64,000 nt of DNA from DASUPK01 sp963736305 (GTDB lineage: Bacteria > Actinomycetota > Thermoleophilia > Solirubrobacterales > 70-9), in assembly GCA_963736305.1 (NCBI GenBank), contig CAVTOD010000006.1, positions 58,155-122,154 on the forward strand, written 5' to 3'. The translations under genes were made by a program, and so were the position numbers. Each line of letters begins with the position of its first letter. Position 1 is the first letter of the stretch. The notes beneath the pieces are model-generated. The model was given only the letters and a program-made list of their open reading frames with translations, did not search any database and was not told the origin of the DNA. Below are positions 16,777 through 26,155 of this stretch, piece after piece.

Positions 16777-17784
16777 ATGTCTGACGGCCAGGGCCTCCCC
16801 GAGCTTCCGCTCGCGCCATGCTCGGTGGCCGTCTTCGCGCCCTCCCCCGCGGTGACGATCACCGTTGAGGCCGGTTCCGGCGACGAGCCCGAGATTCACC
16901 TGCACGCCGGGGGACAGGGCTTCTGGGTCGCGCGCATGGCAGCCCGCCTCGGCGCAAAGGCCACCCTCTGCGTCCCGCTCGGTGGCGAGACTGGCACCGT
17001 CCTAAAATCACTGCTCTCGGTTGACGGGATCAGCGTCCTCTCGGTTGAAACCGAACGATCGAACGGCGCCTACATCCACGACAGGCGTACCGGGACGCGC
17101 ACGGTCGTGGCCGCGACCTCCAGCCCGCCCCTGGCGAGGCATGAACTCGATGACCTCTATGGGGTCACGCTCGCGGCGGGGTTGGACTCGGACGTCGTTC
17201 TGATCACCGGCCCCCGGAACCCGGGCATTCTCTCTGCCGCGGTGTTCGAGCGGCTCTGCCGCGATCTAGGCTCGAACGGATGCCTTGTCGCTGCCGACCT
17301 GAGCGGTGAAGCACTGACAGGGGCGCTCCGGGGCGGCCTTGACTTCCTCAAGGTGAGCGACGAGGACCTCGCGCTGGAGGGGCGGCTCGCTGAGCGCGAG
17401 CTGGAGGACACTGTTCAGGTCGCTCGCCGCCTCCGTGAGAAGGGCGCCGCGAACGTCCTCGTTTCCCGATCCGCCGAGCCGGCGATCCTGCTGAGCGGCG
17501 AGTCGGAGCTCCAAGTTGATGGCCCGCATTTCGAACCCGTCGATGAGCATGGTGCGGGCGACTCGTTGTTCGCCGGGATCGGCGTGGGCCTCGGTGCAGG
17601 TCTGCCGGTTGAGGCGGCCGTCAAGCTGGGGATCGCGGCGGGAGCCCTGAACGTCGCCCGTCACGGGCTTGGAACGGGGCGCCTACGTGAGGTCGAAAGC
17701 CTCTGCGAGCAGGTCCGGGTCGATCCCCTTCACGCGGGCGGGGCGGATTCAGCCGCCCGGTCTGCTTCTTCGACCGCGTCCTGA
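16777..17784 (+). CDS. PfkB family sugar kinase (1-phosphofructokinase/6-phosphofructokinase II type)
   Basis: This 335 aa ribokinase-fold enzyme shows PSPAVTITVE at the N-terminus, the glycine-rich LHAGGQGFWVARMAARLGA, and the C-terminal signature EHGAGDSLFAGIGVGLGAG with catalytic Asp. ATG at 16777 is preferred to GTG at 16756. The order of motifs fits phosphofructokinase-type members rather than nucleoside kinases. It is divergent from the aldehyde dehydrogenase and overlaps the convergent IMPase-type gene by 55 bases. PfkB and Usp genes close together recall the mycobacterial dormancy regulon. Confidence 0.85.
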   Translation: MSDGQGLPELPLAPCSVAVFAPSPAVTITVEAGSGDEPEIHLHAGGQGFWVARMAARLGAKATLCVPLGGETGTVLKSLLSVDGISVLSVETERSNGAYIHDRRTGTRTVVAATSSPPLARHELDDLYGVTLAAGLDSDVVLITGPRNPGILSAAVFERLCRDLGSNGCLVAADLSGEALTGALRGGLDFLKVSDEDLALEGRLAERELEDTVQVARRLREKGAANVLVSRSAEPAILLSGESELQVDGPHFEPVDEHGAGDSLFAGIGVGLGAGLPVEAAVKLGIAAGALNVARHGLGTGRLREVESLCEQVRVDPLHAGGADSAARSASSTAS

Positions 17785-18563
17785 ACGATCGATCGAAGCT
17801 CGGGGGCGATACCCGGCGTCGAGCAGATCGTCACTGTTGAACGGTAGGACCACGCTGCCCCGCGCTCATCAAGGGCCTCTGCTCCCGCCTCACGGGCGAT
17901 CAGAACCCCTGCGGTCACATCCCAGGGGAGGCTGGAGAGCATCACGCTCACATCCAGGCGGCCGGCAGCAAGCCAGGCGAGATCGACGATCTCCGAGCCG
18001 TGCACTCGCACCCGCAGACAGCGCGGGACGAGCCGATCCATCAGCTCCCGATGGACGCGGTTCTCCACCTTCGCGGCCGGTCCGACCGCAAAGTCGGCAA
18101 AGCCGACGATCGCCTCGTGCAGGCCGCCTTTCTCGATCACGTGAATCGGTCGCCCATTGAGGGATGCGCCGGATCCGGCGCTCGCCAGGTAGCGCTCCCC
18201 CAGCAAAGGCAGGTCGATCACGCCTAAAGTCGGGGTCCCGTCTTCGACCAGCGCGAGGGAGATGCCGCACAGAGGGCTGCCGTTGGCGAAGTTGACAGTG
18301 CCGTCGATGGGGTCCAGGACCCAGAGTGCCCCGCTCTCGGCGACCCGTTCCCCCTCCTCCTCGCCGAGGAAACCGATACCGGGGGCCGCCATCTCCAGTG
18401 CGGCCCGGATTGTCTCTTCGATCCGTATGTCAACCTCGGTCGCATAGTCGCGGTCCCCTTTTGCGACCCTCGATCCGCTGTGCCACCGGCCTTCGCGGAG
18501 CAGCGAGGCGCCCGCGTCGACGGCGGCTCCGACCGCGACCAACAGACTTTCGTCGTTCGTCAC
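17730..18563 (-). CDS. Inositol monophosphatase family phosphatase
   Basis: This 277 aa Mg-dependent, Li-sensitive-type phosphatase has metal ligands in GFLGEEEGE, the main motif WVLDPIDGTVNFANGSPLCG and the C-terminal motif LPWDVTAGVLIAREAGAEA. Substrates in the family include inositol phosphate, fructose-1,6-bisphosphate and PAP; the sequence does not separate these. The neighbouring PfkB kinase makes a sugar-phosphate substrate plausible. Its start overlaps the stop of the P-type ATPase gene by 4 bases. Confidence 0.9.
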   Translation of the reverse strand: MTNDESLLVAVGAAVDAGASLLREGRWHSGSRVAKGDRDYATEVDIRIEETIRAALEMAAPGIGFLGEEEGERVAESGALWVLDPIDGTVNFANGSPLCGISLALVEDGTPTLGVIDLPLLGERYLASAGSGASLNGRPIHVIEKGGLHEAIVGFADFAVGPAAKVENRVHRELMDRLVPRCLRVRVHGSEIVDLAWLAAGRLDVSVMLSSLPWDVTAGVLIAREAGAEALDERGAAWSYRSTVTICSTPGIAPELRSIVQDAVEEADRAAESAPPA

Positions 18564-21289
18564 TCGGGCACCTCTCCACTCTGACGGCGCCGAAGCAGCC
18601 AGCGCCGCAGCTCGTCAGCGCCCCAGACGACGAAGGGGAACGGCGCCACGAAGAGCAGCATGTGCGGCTCGAGCGCCGCGGTGCCGAGCACCGACTGGAG
18701 CGGCGGCGCATAGATGATCAGCGCAGAGAGCACCAGTTCGAAGAGAATCCCCCAGAGCAGCAAGCGATTCGAAAACACGCCGATCGAGCGCAGCGAGGCG
18801 CGTTCGGTACGAGCGGCGAAGGCGGTTCCGATCTGACCCATGACCATTCCCAGGAAGGTCATGGTGGTCGCTTGGTGGTAGGCGTGGTGCAGCGAATGTC
18901 CCGCACCCGTCGGGTCGCCGGGGGACCATCCGGCCCCGACGAGGACGTAGAAGAAACCGGCCATCTGCAGAGCGGCACAGATCACCCCGAGAAACAGCCA
19001 GGCCCGGACCAGCATCGCCGGCCGAATCACGCCCTCGGATCGCTTTCGTGGCGGTCTTTGCATCAGACCGGGCTCTGCGGGCTCACGCCCGAGAGCCAGC
19101 GCCGGCAGCGTCTCGGTGCCGACGTCGAAAGACAGCAGCTGCAGGACGGTGAGCGGCAGCGGAATCGCTCCGCCTCCGAGAGCGAAGACGATGAACGGGG
19201 TCACCTCCGGCGTGGCGTGGGCGAAGATGTAGAAGATGAACTTCCGGACGTTGTCGTAGACGCGGCGGCCGCCCTCCACCGCCGCCACGATCGTCGAGAA
19301 GTTGTCGTCGGTGAGGACCATCGTCGACGCCTCCCTGGCCACGTCGGTCCCTGACTGACCCATCGCCACCCCGATATCCGCGCGACGCAGAGCCGGTGCA
19401 TCGTTGACTCCGTCGCCGGTCATCGCGACGGTTTGTCCCTCCTCTCGCAGCGACTCCGCGATCCGCAGCTTGGTCTCGGGAGAGCTGCGGGCGAAGATCA
19501 GCTCTTCGCCTCCTCGTAGAAGCGAATCCAGATCGCTGTCCGTCATCTCGTCGACCGCGCTGCCGACGATCACCTTCGGTTCATCCGCCCCGATCCCCAC
19601 CCGCTTGGCAATCGCGGCCGCCGTCAGGCCGTGATCCCCGGTGACGACGATCACCCGGAGGCCGGCTTGGTGGCAACTCGCAACGGCGGCCGCAACCTCC
19701 GGTCGCGGAGGATCGAACATCGCCACCAGCCCGAGAAACGTCAGCCCGGTCTCGGCCTCCACCCGCTTCTTGGGCGCGCCGTTGCTGAGCGGACCGCGCC
19801 TTGCAATCGCCAGTACGCGTAGTCCCTGACCTGCGTATTCGTCAACGGCCACTTGAACCCGGTCTCGCTCCCTAGAGTCGAGTGGGCGCACTCCGCCGTC
19901 CACGGCGATCGAACCGCAATGGGGGAGCACCGCTTCGGGTGCTCCCTTGGTGTCGACCCAGAGCCCTCCGGCGCGCTGGTCGATCGTCGACATCAGCCGC
20001 AGCGAGGGGTCGAAGTGGAAGACCGCGCGGCGGCCGCGCTCCCGCTCGGCGGCATCGACGTGGACACCAATGTGTTCGGCGGCCTCCATGATCGCCACCT
20101 CGGTTGGATCGCCGACGAACTTCCCCGTCCCCTCGTCGGTATGGGCGTTGTTGCAGGCGACCATCGCCGTCGCGAGCTCTCGGAGCCGGGCGAAATTTCC
20201 GCCGCCGTTGGTCCCCTCGTCTCCTTCCTCCAAGCTCAGCGAACCCGACGGCGTCCAGACCGCTGTGGCGCTCATCCGGTTCTCGGTCAGGGTCCCCGTC
20301 TTGTCAGTGCAGATGACATTCGTTGAGCCAAGGGTCTCGACCGCGCTCAGCCGCTTCACGACCGCCCCGCGGCGCACCAGATCTCTCGCGCCGACCGCTA
20401 GGGCCAGGGTGATCACCGGCAGTAGCCCCTCCGGCACCAGCCCCACCAGGAGACCGACGGCGAAGACGATCGAGTCCGATACCGAGAGCCCGGCCACCAA
20501 GGTCGCGACCGGGATGAAGGCGACCGCGCCCCCAACGGCGATCAGAGCGATCAGCCAGGCCACCTTCCGCACCTGGTTCTCGAGCGGGGATACCTCGGTC
20601 GTGACGCGCTGGGAGAGGGTGGCGATGCGGCCAAGCTCGGTGTGCATCCCGGTCGCGTAGACCAGGGCGCGGGCCTCGCCCTCGACGCAGCTCGTCCCCG
20701 AGAAGACAAGGTCTCGGGCTTCGAGCCGCGGGACGCCCGTGTCGGCGAACTCGGCGTCGCGATCGACGGGTGCGGACTCCCCAGTGAGCGTCGACATGTC
20801 GATCTCGAGCGAGCCCTCCAGCAGGCGCGCGTCGGCCGAGATCCGCTCTCCCTCCTCGACCACCAGCACGTCGCCCGGGACGAGCGCGGTCGTCGGAATA
20901 CGGAGCTCCTCCCCGTCGCGGATGACTCGCGCGTCGGAGGGGAGATACGCGGCGAGCGCTTCCACGGCCCGCTCGGCCTGAAGCTCCTGAACGAAGGCGA
21001 AGATCGCGTTGACGACGATCACCACGACGATCGCAATCGCCACCGCGATGATGCCGGCGATCCAGGCCAAGCCAGCGGCGGCCCAGAGGAGTAGGGCCAG
21101 TGGATGGGTGAATTGACGCCCGAGGTCGCGGACGTGGCTGCGACGCTCGCGCCGGCGGATCTCGTTGGGCCCGAACTGCTGGAGCCGGTGCTCGGCCTGG
21201 CGCTTGCCCAAGCCGGTCCTTCGCGTCCCGAGGTGCTGAAGCAGAAGGTCCAGACGCTCCTCCGGATTCACCTGTGGCTCGTCAGGCAT
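18560..21289 (-). CDS. Cation-transporting P-type ATPase (P2 class, Na/K-like features)
   Basis: This 909 aa pump has the N-terminal cation-ATPase domain, actuator TGES (169-172), M4 motif GLVPEGLLPVITLALA (about 284-298), phosphorylation DKTGT (329-333), KGAPE nucleotide site and hinge TGDGVNDAPAL. M6 reads SFDVGTETLPALALG, closer to P2C/P2D pumps than to SERCA-type NxxTD. Start ATG 21289 overlaps the upstream ATPase stop by 8 bases; a longer frame is not protein-like. Ion specificity is uncertain. It probably handles monovalent or divalent cations under stress. Confidence 0.9.
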   Translation of the reverse strand: MPDEPQVNPEERLDLLLQHLGTRRTGLGKRQAEHRLQQFGPNEIRRRERRSHVRDLGRQFTHPLALLLWAAAGLAWIAGIIAVAIAIVVVIVVNAIFAFVQELQAERAVEALAAYLPSDARVIRDGEELRIPTTALVPGDVLVVEEGERISADARLLEGSLEIDMSTLTGESAPVDRDAEFADTGVPRLEARDLVFSGTSCVEGEARALVYATGMHTELGRIATLSQRVTTEVSPLENQVRKVAWLIALIAVGGAVAFIPVATLVAGLSVSDSIVFAVGLLVGLVPEGLLPVITLALAVGARDLVRRGAVVKRLSAVETLGSTNVICTDKTGTLTENRMSATAVWTPSGSLSLEEGDEGTNGGGNFARLRELATAMVACNNAHTDEGTGKFVGDPTEVAIMEAAEHIGVHVDAAERERGRRAVFHFDPSLRLMSTIDQRAGGLWVDTKGAPEAVLPHCGSIAVDGGVRPLDSRERDRVQVAVDEYAGQGLRVLAIARRGPLSNGAPKKRVEAETGLTFLGLVAMFDPPRPEVAAAVASCHQAGLRVIVVTGDHGLTAAAIAKRVGIGADEPKVIVGSAVDEMTDSDLDSLLRGGEELIFARSSPETKLRIAESLREEGQTVAMTGDGVNDAPALRRADIGVAMGQSGTDVAREASTMVLTDDNFSTIVAAVEGGRRVYDNVRKFIFYIFAHATPEVTPFIVFALGGGAIPLPLTVLQLLSFDVGTETLPALALGREPAEPGLMQRPPRKRSEGVIRPAMLVRAWLFLGVICAALQMAGFFYVLVGAGWSPGDPTGAGHSLHHAYHQATTMTFLGMVMGQIGTAFAARTERASLRSIGVFSNRLLLWGILFELVLSALIIYAPPLQSVLGTAALEPHMLLFVAPFPFVVWGADELRRWLLRRRQSGEVPE

Positions 21290-23804
21290 TGAGCGGGCCC
21301 CGCCGTCGCATGATTGCTTTGAACAGCTCGACCGCGAGGAAGGGCACAGTCGCCAGGCCGAGCGCCCAGGCCACCTGGACGGGTGACAACCCGACCACGT
21401 CGAATCGCTTGGCGACGCCCGGCACGACAAGGATCACGGCCTGGACGACGGCCGAGAGCAGGACCGCTGCGACCAGCGAGACGTTGCGCCCGGCGCGGAA
21501 GAACCAGTCGGTCCCTCGCACAGCAAAGACGTGTGTAAGTTGGGCGAAGACGAGCGTGACGAAGGCCATCGTCTGCCCGATCGCATGGCTGTCGGACTGC
21601 CCAATCAGGAAGGAGGCGAAAGCCGCGAGGCCGGTGGCGACGCCACCGACGATCAGCCGCCCCCGGATCGGATCCAGAATCCCCTGCGTCGGCGGCCGGG
21701 GCGGCCTCTGCATCGCGTCTCGTTCGGGAGGGTCGACAGCCAGCGCCACTGCTGGCAGGCCATCCGTGAGGAGGTTGACGACCAGGATCTGCACGACCGT
21801 CAGAGGTGCATCCAACCCGAGAGCGATCGCGAGCGCGAAGACCATCACCTCCCCTGCGTTGGCGGCGAGCAGGAAGTGGACGAAGCGGAGCACGTTCTCG
21901 TAGATGGAGCGTCCTCGCCGGATCGCCGCGACGATGGTCGAGTAGTCGTCGTCGGTAAGGACCAGGTCGGCGGCCGCCCTGGCCGCATCGGTGCCGCGCT
22001 CGCCCATTGCCACACCGATGTCGGCTGCCTCCAGAGCGGGGACGTCGTTGACGCCATCGCCTGTCATCGCCACCACCTCGCCGTCGCGGCGCAGCGCGTC
22101 AACGATGCGGACCTTGTGCCGCGGAACGACGCGCGCGTAGACGCGAACGTCGAAGCTGCGCGCCGCGAGTTCGTCGTCCGAGAGCATGTCGAGCTCGGCT
22201 CCGGTCATCACGCTCGCCTTGTCGTCCTCCACGACGCCCGTCTCGCGCGCAATCGCCAGCGCCGTTCCCGGATGGTCGCCGGTGATCATCACGGTGCGGA
22301 CACCGGCCTCGCACGCTTCCTCGACGCTGCGCGCAACCCCAGCACGCGCGGCGTCGTGGATTCCGAGGATGCCGAGCGGGGTGAGCTCGGTGTCCTCATC
22401 GTCACCTTCAGATAGGTCCCGCTTGGCGACGATCAGCACGCGCATTCCCTGCCCTGCCCAGCGCTCGCACCGGTCCCTGAGGGCCGACCGATCGGCTTCC
22501 TCGACGAGTCGCTCGATCATCTTCTCCGGTGCCCCCTTCGCGAACAGGATGCGCCCATCGGCGGATTCGACGGTGACGCTCATCCGCTTTCGCTCCGAGT
22601 CGAAGGGCTGCATGCCGACGACGTTTCGATCGCCGAGCAGCTTGTCCGGGTCGATCCCATGGCCAGCCGCCGCGGTCGCGATCGCGGCCTCCACCGGTTC
22701 GACGGACGCCTCCGCAAGCCCATCCCCTGCTCGTGCCAGCTCGTCGGACGCCAGCAGGCCCGCGGTGAGCAGCTCGTCGATCGCCTCGGCCCCCTCACTG
22801 TCCTGCAGCCCGACCTCGGCCCCGAGCGCACAGGGATAGAGGCGGGCCAGGGTCATCTTGTTCTCGGTCATCGTCCCCGTCTTGTCCGCGCAGATGACAG
22901 TCGCGGACCCGAGGGTCTCGACCGCCTCAAGCCGCTTCGCGATCGCACCCCGATCCGCCATCCGTTGGACCCCGAGCGCAAGCGCGATGGTGAGCACCGC
23001 GGGCAGTCCCTCAGGGACCGCGGCAACCGCGAGCGAGACTCCGATCAGGATGCTGTCGGCAAGCGACTCTCCCTGAGCCCAGGCCAACCCGGCGAGTGCC
23101 AGACAGAGAAGCACGGCCGCCCGCAACAAAAACCCAGCGAAGCGCTGGAGCCGGCGTTGCAGCGGCGTCGGCGTTCTGGGGATGCGCAAGGCGCTCATCA
23201 CCGCGCGGCCGATCTCGGTCCCACTGCCGGTTGCCGTGACAATGGCGTCTCCAACGCCGCGGGTGACGATTGCGCCCGCGTAAAGGGTCGAGCCCGCTGG
23301 CTTTGAGACGGGAAGCGATTCACCGGTCACGGCCGACTCGTCCACCTCGATCCCGTCTCCGCCGACCAGCGTGAGGTCCGCGGGCACGCGATCCCCGCCC
23401 CGCAGCCTCACCAAATCGCCGGCGACGAGCATCTCGGCGCTGAGGCGTCTGTTCCTGCCATCTCGCAGCACGGTGGCCATTGGGGCCATCAGCCTGCGGA
23501 GACTCCGGCTCGCGCCCTCGGCCCTTCCCTCCTGGAAGTAGCCAAGCGCCGTGTTGGCGAGCGCGATCGCGACGATGATTCCGGCGTCGAGCCACTCCCC
23601 GATCGCGACCGAAACCACGGCCGCGAGCCCGAGGAGAGCCACCATCGGATTCGCCAGCTGCCGGCCCAGCAGCTCGAGACGCGAGGGCGGCGGGGCTTCC
23701 GGCACCCGATTTGGACCGTCTCGACGCAAGCGGCTCTCGGCTTCGCTTGTCGTCAGACCCTCCTGTCGAGGAACCTGGAGCTTGGGTTGCGTTCCGCCGC
23801 TCAT
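21282..23804 (-). CDS. Calcium-type P2A cation ATPase (CtpF/PMR1-like)
   Basis: This 840 aa pump has TGES at 160-163, M4 AAVPEGLPAVLTIALALG at about 261-278, DKTGT at 307-311, FAKGAPEKMI for nucleotide, TGDGVNDVPALE at the hinge and M6 VNLLTDGLPAVALA. The M4 PEGLP and M6 N-x2-TD pair are the Ca2+ site of SERCA/PMR1 pumps. Mycobacterial CtpF, a hypoxia-induced calcium pump, has the same layout. It is divergent from the site-2 protease gene, with about 110 bases between, and the two ATPases are translated as an overlapping pair. Confidence 0.92.
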   Translation of the reverse strand: MSGGTQPKLQVPRQEGLTTSEAESRLRRDGPNRVPEAPPPSRLELLGRQLANPMVALLGLAAVVSVAIGEWLDAGIIVAIALANTALGYFQEGRAEGASRSLRRLMAPMATVLRDGRNRRLSAEMLVAGDLVRLRGGDRVPADLTLVGGDGIEVDESAVTGESLPVSKPAGSTLYAGAIVTRGVGDAIVTATGSGTEIGRAVMSALRIPRTPTPLQRRLQRFAGFLLRAAVLLCLALAGLAWAQGESLADSILIGVSLAVAAVPEGLPAVLTIALALGVQRMADRGAIAKRLEAVETLGSATVICADKTGTMTENKMTLARLYPCALGAEVGLQDSEGAEAIDELLTAGLLASDELARAGDGLAEASVEPVEAAIATAAAGHGIDPDKLLGDRNVVGMQPFDSERKRMSVTVESADGRILFAKGAPEKMIERLVEEADRSALRDRCERWAGQGMRVLIVAKRDLSEGDDEDTELTPLGILGIHDAARAGVARSVEEACEAGVRTVMITGDHPGTALAIARETGVVEDDKASVMTGAELDMLSDDELAARSFDVRVYARVVPRHKVRIVDALRRDGEVVAMTGDGVNDVPALEAADIGVAMGERGTDAARAAADLVLTDDDYSTIVAAIRRGRSIYENVLRFVHFLLAANAGEVMVFALAIALGLDAPLTVVQILVVNLLTDGLPAVALAVDPPERDAMQRPPRPPTQGILDPIRGRLIVGGVATGLAAFASFLIGQSDSHAIGQTMAFVTLVFAQLTHVFAVRGTDWFFRAGRNVSLVAAVLLSAVVQAVILVVPGVAKRFDVVGLSPVQVAWALGLATVPFLAVELFKAIMRRRGPLNA

Positions 23805-23915
23805 TTCTCAGACACGATGACCGTTGCCGGCGCCGCCTGGCTAGGTGGTGACCACGGATGGCGATCCGTGGAGGCGGCCGATGCCACGCACGCGTCGCGG
23901 GAATACCTTGGGGGC

Positions 23916-25073
23916 ATGCTCGGCGGTGACCTCAAGATCGGGCGGCTCGCAGGCATTCCGATCAGCATTCATCCCCTTTGGCTGGTGATCGTTGCGCTGA
24001 TCACCTGGTCCCTGGGAAGCACTTATTACCCGGACCAGGTCTCCGGGATCGCGCCCGCCGCCGCCTACGGGTTGGGCCTGGCGAGCGCGCTACTCCTCTT
24101 CGCCAGCATCCTCCTGCACGAGCTGGGCCACGCCGTAGTAGCACGCCGCAATGGCGTTGAGATCGAAGGAATCGAGCTCTGGCTGCTCGGCGGCGTCGCG
24201 AAGATGAAGGGTGCGGCCCATCGTCCGGAGGAGGAGCTTCGCTTCGCCCTGGCCGGTCCGGGGGTGACGGTCGTGATCGCCGTCGTCTTCGGCCTAGCCG
24301 CCGTCGCGCTGCCATCCTCGACGCCGGATGCTGTCATCGCTCTGCTCGGCTACCAGGCCCTGATTAACACGGCAATCCTCGTCTTCAACATGATGCCCGC
24401 GTTCCCACTGGACGGCGGTCGGGTGCTACGGGCAGTCATGTGGCAGCGAACGGGCAACTTCCAGCAGGCAACAGCTCGAGCCGCTCGTGTAGGGCGGGGC
24501 TTCGGCTACGGCATGCTCGCGCTGGGATTCCTCGGCGTTCTCGCGGGGGCGCCAGGACTGCTCTGGCTCGGCTTGATCGGCCTGTTCCTGATCGCGGCGG
24601 GGAAGGCCGAGGAGAGCAGCGTCGCGCTGCAGTCGACCTTCAAGGGCCTCGGGTTGCGGCGGGTGATGGCCGTGCCAGCGGCGACGCTCGATGCGGACAC
24701 CGCTGTGGCGGATGCCCTGCGGGATTCGTTTTCAGCGCTCGGTTATCACGCCTTTCCGGTCGTCGACCGTGGAGAGCCGGTGGGTCTGCTCAGCATCGAT
24801 CAGGTCGAAGCGGCCCCCTCCGAGCGCCTGGCGAGGAGCCGCGTCGGCGACCTCGCCGACCGCGACCCCTCCGTCTTCGTCGACGAGGACATCACCGTCG
24901 ACCAGCTGTTAGCCAACGCCGCCTTCCAGCGGCATCGGCGTGCCATCGTCCGCTGCCACGATGGCGAAATCGGGATCCTTTCTGCCACGGCGATCGACCG
25001 CGCGGTACGAGCTCGGCGGATGCTCGACAATCACGGGTCCGTAGTGCCGATCCGAACGAAACGGATTGCGTGA
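23916..25073 (+). CDS. Site-2 protease (M50) with C-terminal CBS domains
   Basis: This 385 aa intramembrane zinc metalloprotease has HELGH at residues 68-72 as the catalytic zinc site and the second motif MMPAFPLDGGRVLRA (about 159-173) supplying the Asp ligand. About six helices are followed by a CBS pair from about residue 230, which could sense adenine nucleotides. ATG 23916 is preferred: GGGGG lies just before it, and the longer frame from 23787 adds 43 unlikely residues. Rip3-like proteases of this architecture (Rv2625c) belong to the mycobacterial dormancy regulon. Confidence 0.9.
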   Translation: MLGGDLKIGRLAGIPISIHPLWLVIVALITWSLGSTYYPDQVSGIAPAAAYGLGLASALLLFASILLHELGHAVVARRNGVEIEGIELWLLGGVAKMKGAAHRPEEELRFALAGPGVTVVIAVVFGLAAVALPSSTPDAVIALLGYQALINTAILVFNMMPAFPLDGGRVLRAVMWQRTGNFQQATARAARVGRGFGYGMLALGFLGVLAGAPGLLWLGLIGLFLIAAGKAEESSVALQSTFKGLGLRRVMAVPAATLDADTAVADALRDSFSALGYHAFPVVDRGEPVGLLSIDQVEAAPSERLARSRVGDLADRDPSVFVDEDITVDQLLANAAFQRHRRAIVRCHDGEIGILSATAIDRAVRARRMLDNHGSVVPIRTKRIA

Positions 25074-25077
25074 GCTC

Positions 25078-26001
25078 ATGGATCTGGGCTACAGCGGCAG
25101 CCTCTTCATCCTTGCGTTCGATCACCGCGGATCGTTCACGAAGCGTTTCGGGGTTGAGGGCGATCCCACGGCCGAGGACAACCAGCGGTTCGCGGACGGC
25201 AAGCATCTGATCTTCGAGGGCATCGAGGCCGCGCTCGCGCGCGGCGCAGACCCTTCCGCAACCGGAGCGCTCGTGGACGAGCAGTTCGGGGGCCCGACGG
25301 AGGTGCCGCAGCAAGCCAAGGCCCGCGGCATCAAGCTGGCGATGCCGGTGGAGAAGAGCGGCCAGAAAGAGTTTGACTTCGAGTACGGCGACGACTTCGG
25401 CGCCCACATCGAGCGCTACGACCCCGACTTCTCGAAGGTGCTCGTCCGCTACAACCCCGATGGCGACCCGGAGATGAACCTGCGCCAGGTCGAACGTCTG
25501 CGACGCCTCTCGGACTGGCTTCACGAGCAAGATCGCAAGCTCCTCTTCGAATTGCTGGTGCCGGCGGAGGAGGACCAGCTCGCCTCAGTGGACGGTGACT
25601 CCGATCGCTACGACGCTGAGCTGCGCCCCGGCCTGATGATCCGCACGATCCGTGAGTTGCAGCACGCAGGGATCGAATCCGACATCTGGAAGATCGAGGG
25701 CGTCGACGAGCGCGCCGACTGCGAGCGAATCGCTGCCCAATGCCGCGAGGGCGGACGCGACGGCGTCGTCTGCGTGGTGCTTGGCCGCGGCGCCGACAAC
25801 GACAAGCTCGATCATTGGCTTCGACAGGGTGCCCCGGTCGAAGGCTACGTCGGCTTCGCAATCGGTCGATCGATCTGGGGCGATCCGCTACAAGGCTGGA
25901 TCGACGGCACGGTCTCTCGCGAAGAGGCGGCTTCGGAGATTGCCGACAACTACCTCCGCTTCATCGAGGTCTATGCAGCGGCCACAGCCGACTCGGCCTA
26001 A
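25078..26001 (+). CDS. DUF2090 / IolC C-terminal-type aldolase
   Basis: This 307 aa TIM-barrel-like protein has ILAFDHRGSFTKRF near the N-terminus, ALVDEQFGG, KLAMPVEKSGQ, LFELLVPAEEDQL, DIWKIEG and GFAIGRSIWGDPL. These match DUF2090, the domain fused to 5-dehydro-2-deoxygluconokinase in some IolC proteins and proposed to cleave 2-deoxy-5-keto-gluconate 6-phosphate. Here it stands alone, with no other inositol-catabolism gene nearby except a PfkB-type kinase 8 kb away. TTG at 25066 is an alternative start overlapping the protease stop. Confidence 0.8.
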   Translation: MDLGYSGSLFILAFDHRGSFTKRFGVEGDPTAEDNQRFADGKHLIFEGIEAALARGADPSATGALVDEQFGGPTEVPQQAKARGIKLAMPVEKSGQKEFDFEYGDDFGAHIERYDPDFSKVLVRYNPDGDPEMNLRQVERLRRLSDWLHEQDRKLLFELLVPAEEDQLASVDGDSDRYDAELRPGLMIRTIRELQHAGIESDIWKIEGVDERADCERIAAQCREGGRDGVVCVVLGRGADNDKLDHWLRQGAPVEGYVGFAIGRSIWGDPLQGWIDGTVSREEAASEIADNYLRFIEVYAAATADSA

Positions 26002-26155
26002 CGTCTTGGAGCCGGCTCCTCCCGGAACATCGTGAATCCGGTAGCTGTCCCGCCAGGAGATCCGGATTGACCCGCCCTCGAACACGCCGCGGAAAGCGAC
26101 GATGTAGGAGAGGAAGGAGAGGGCCTCGGCTGCGGGTTGCTCTCACGGCGTCGCG

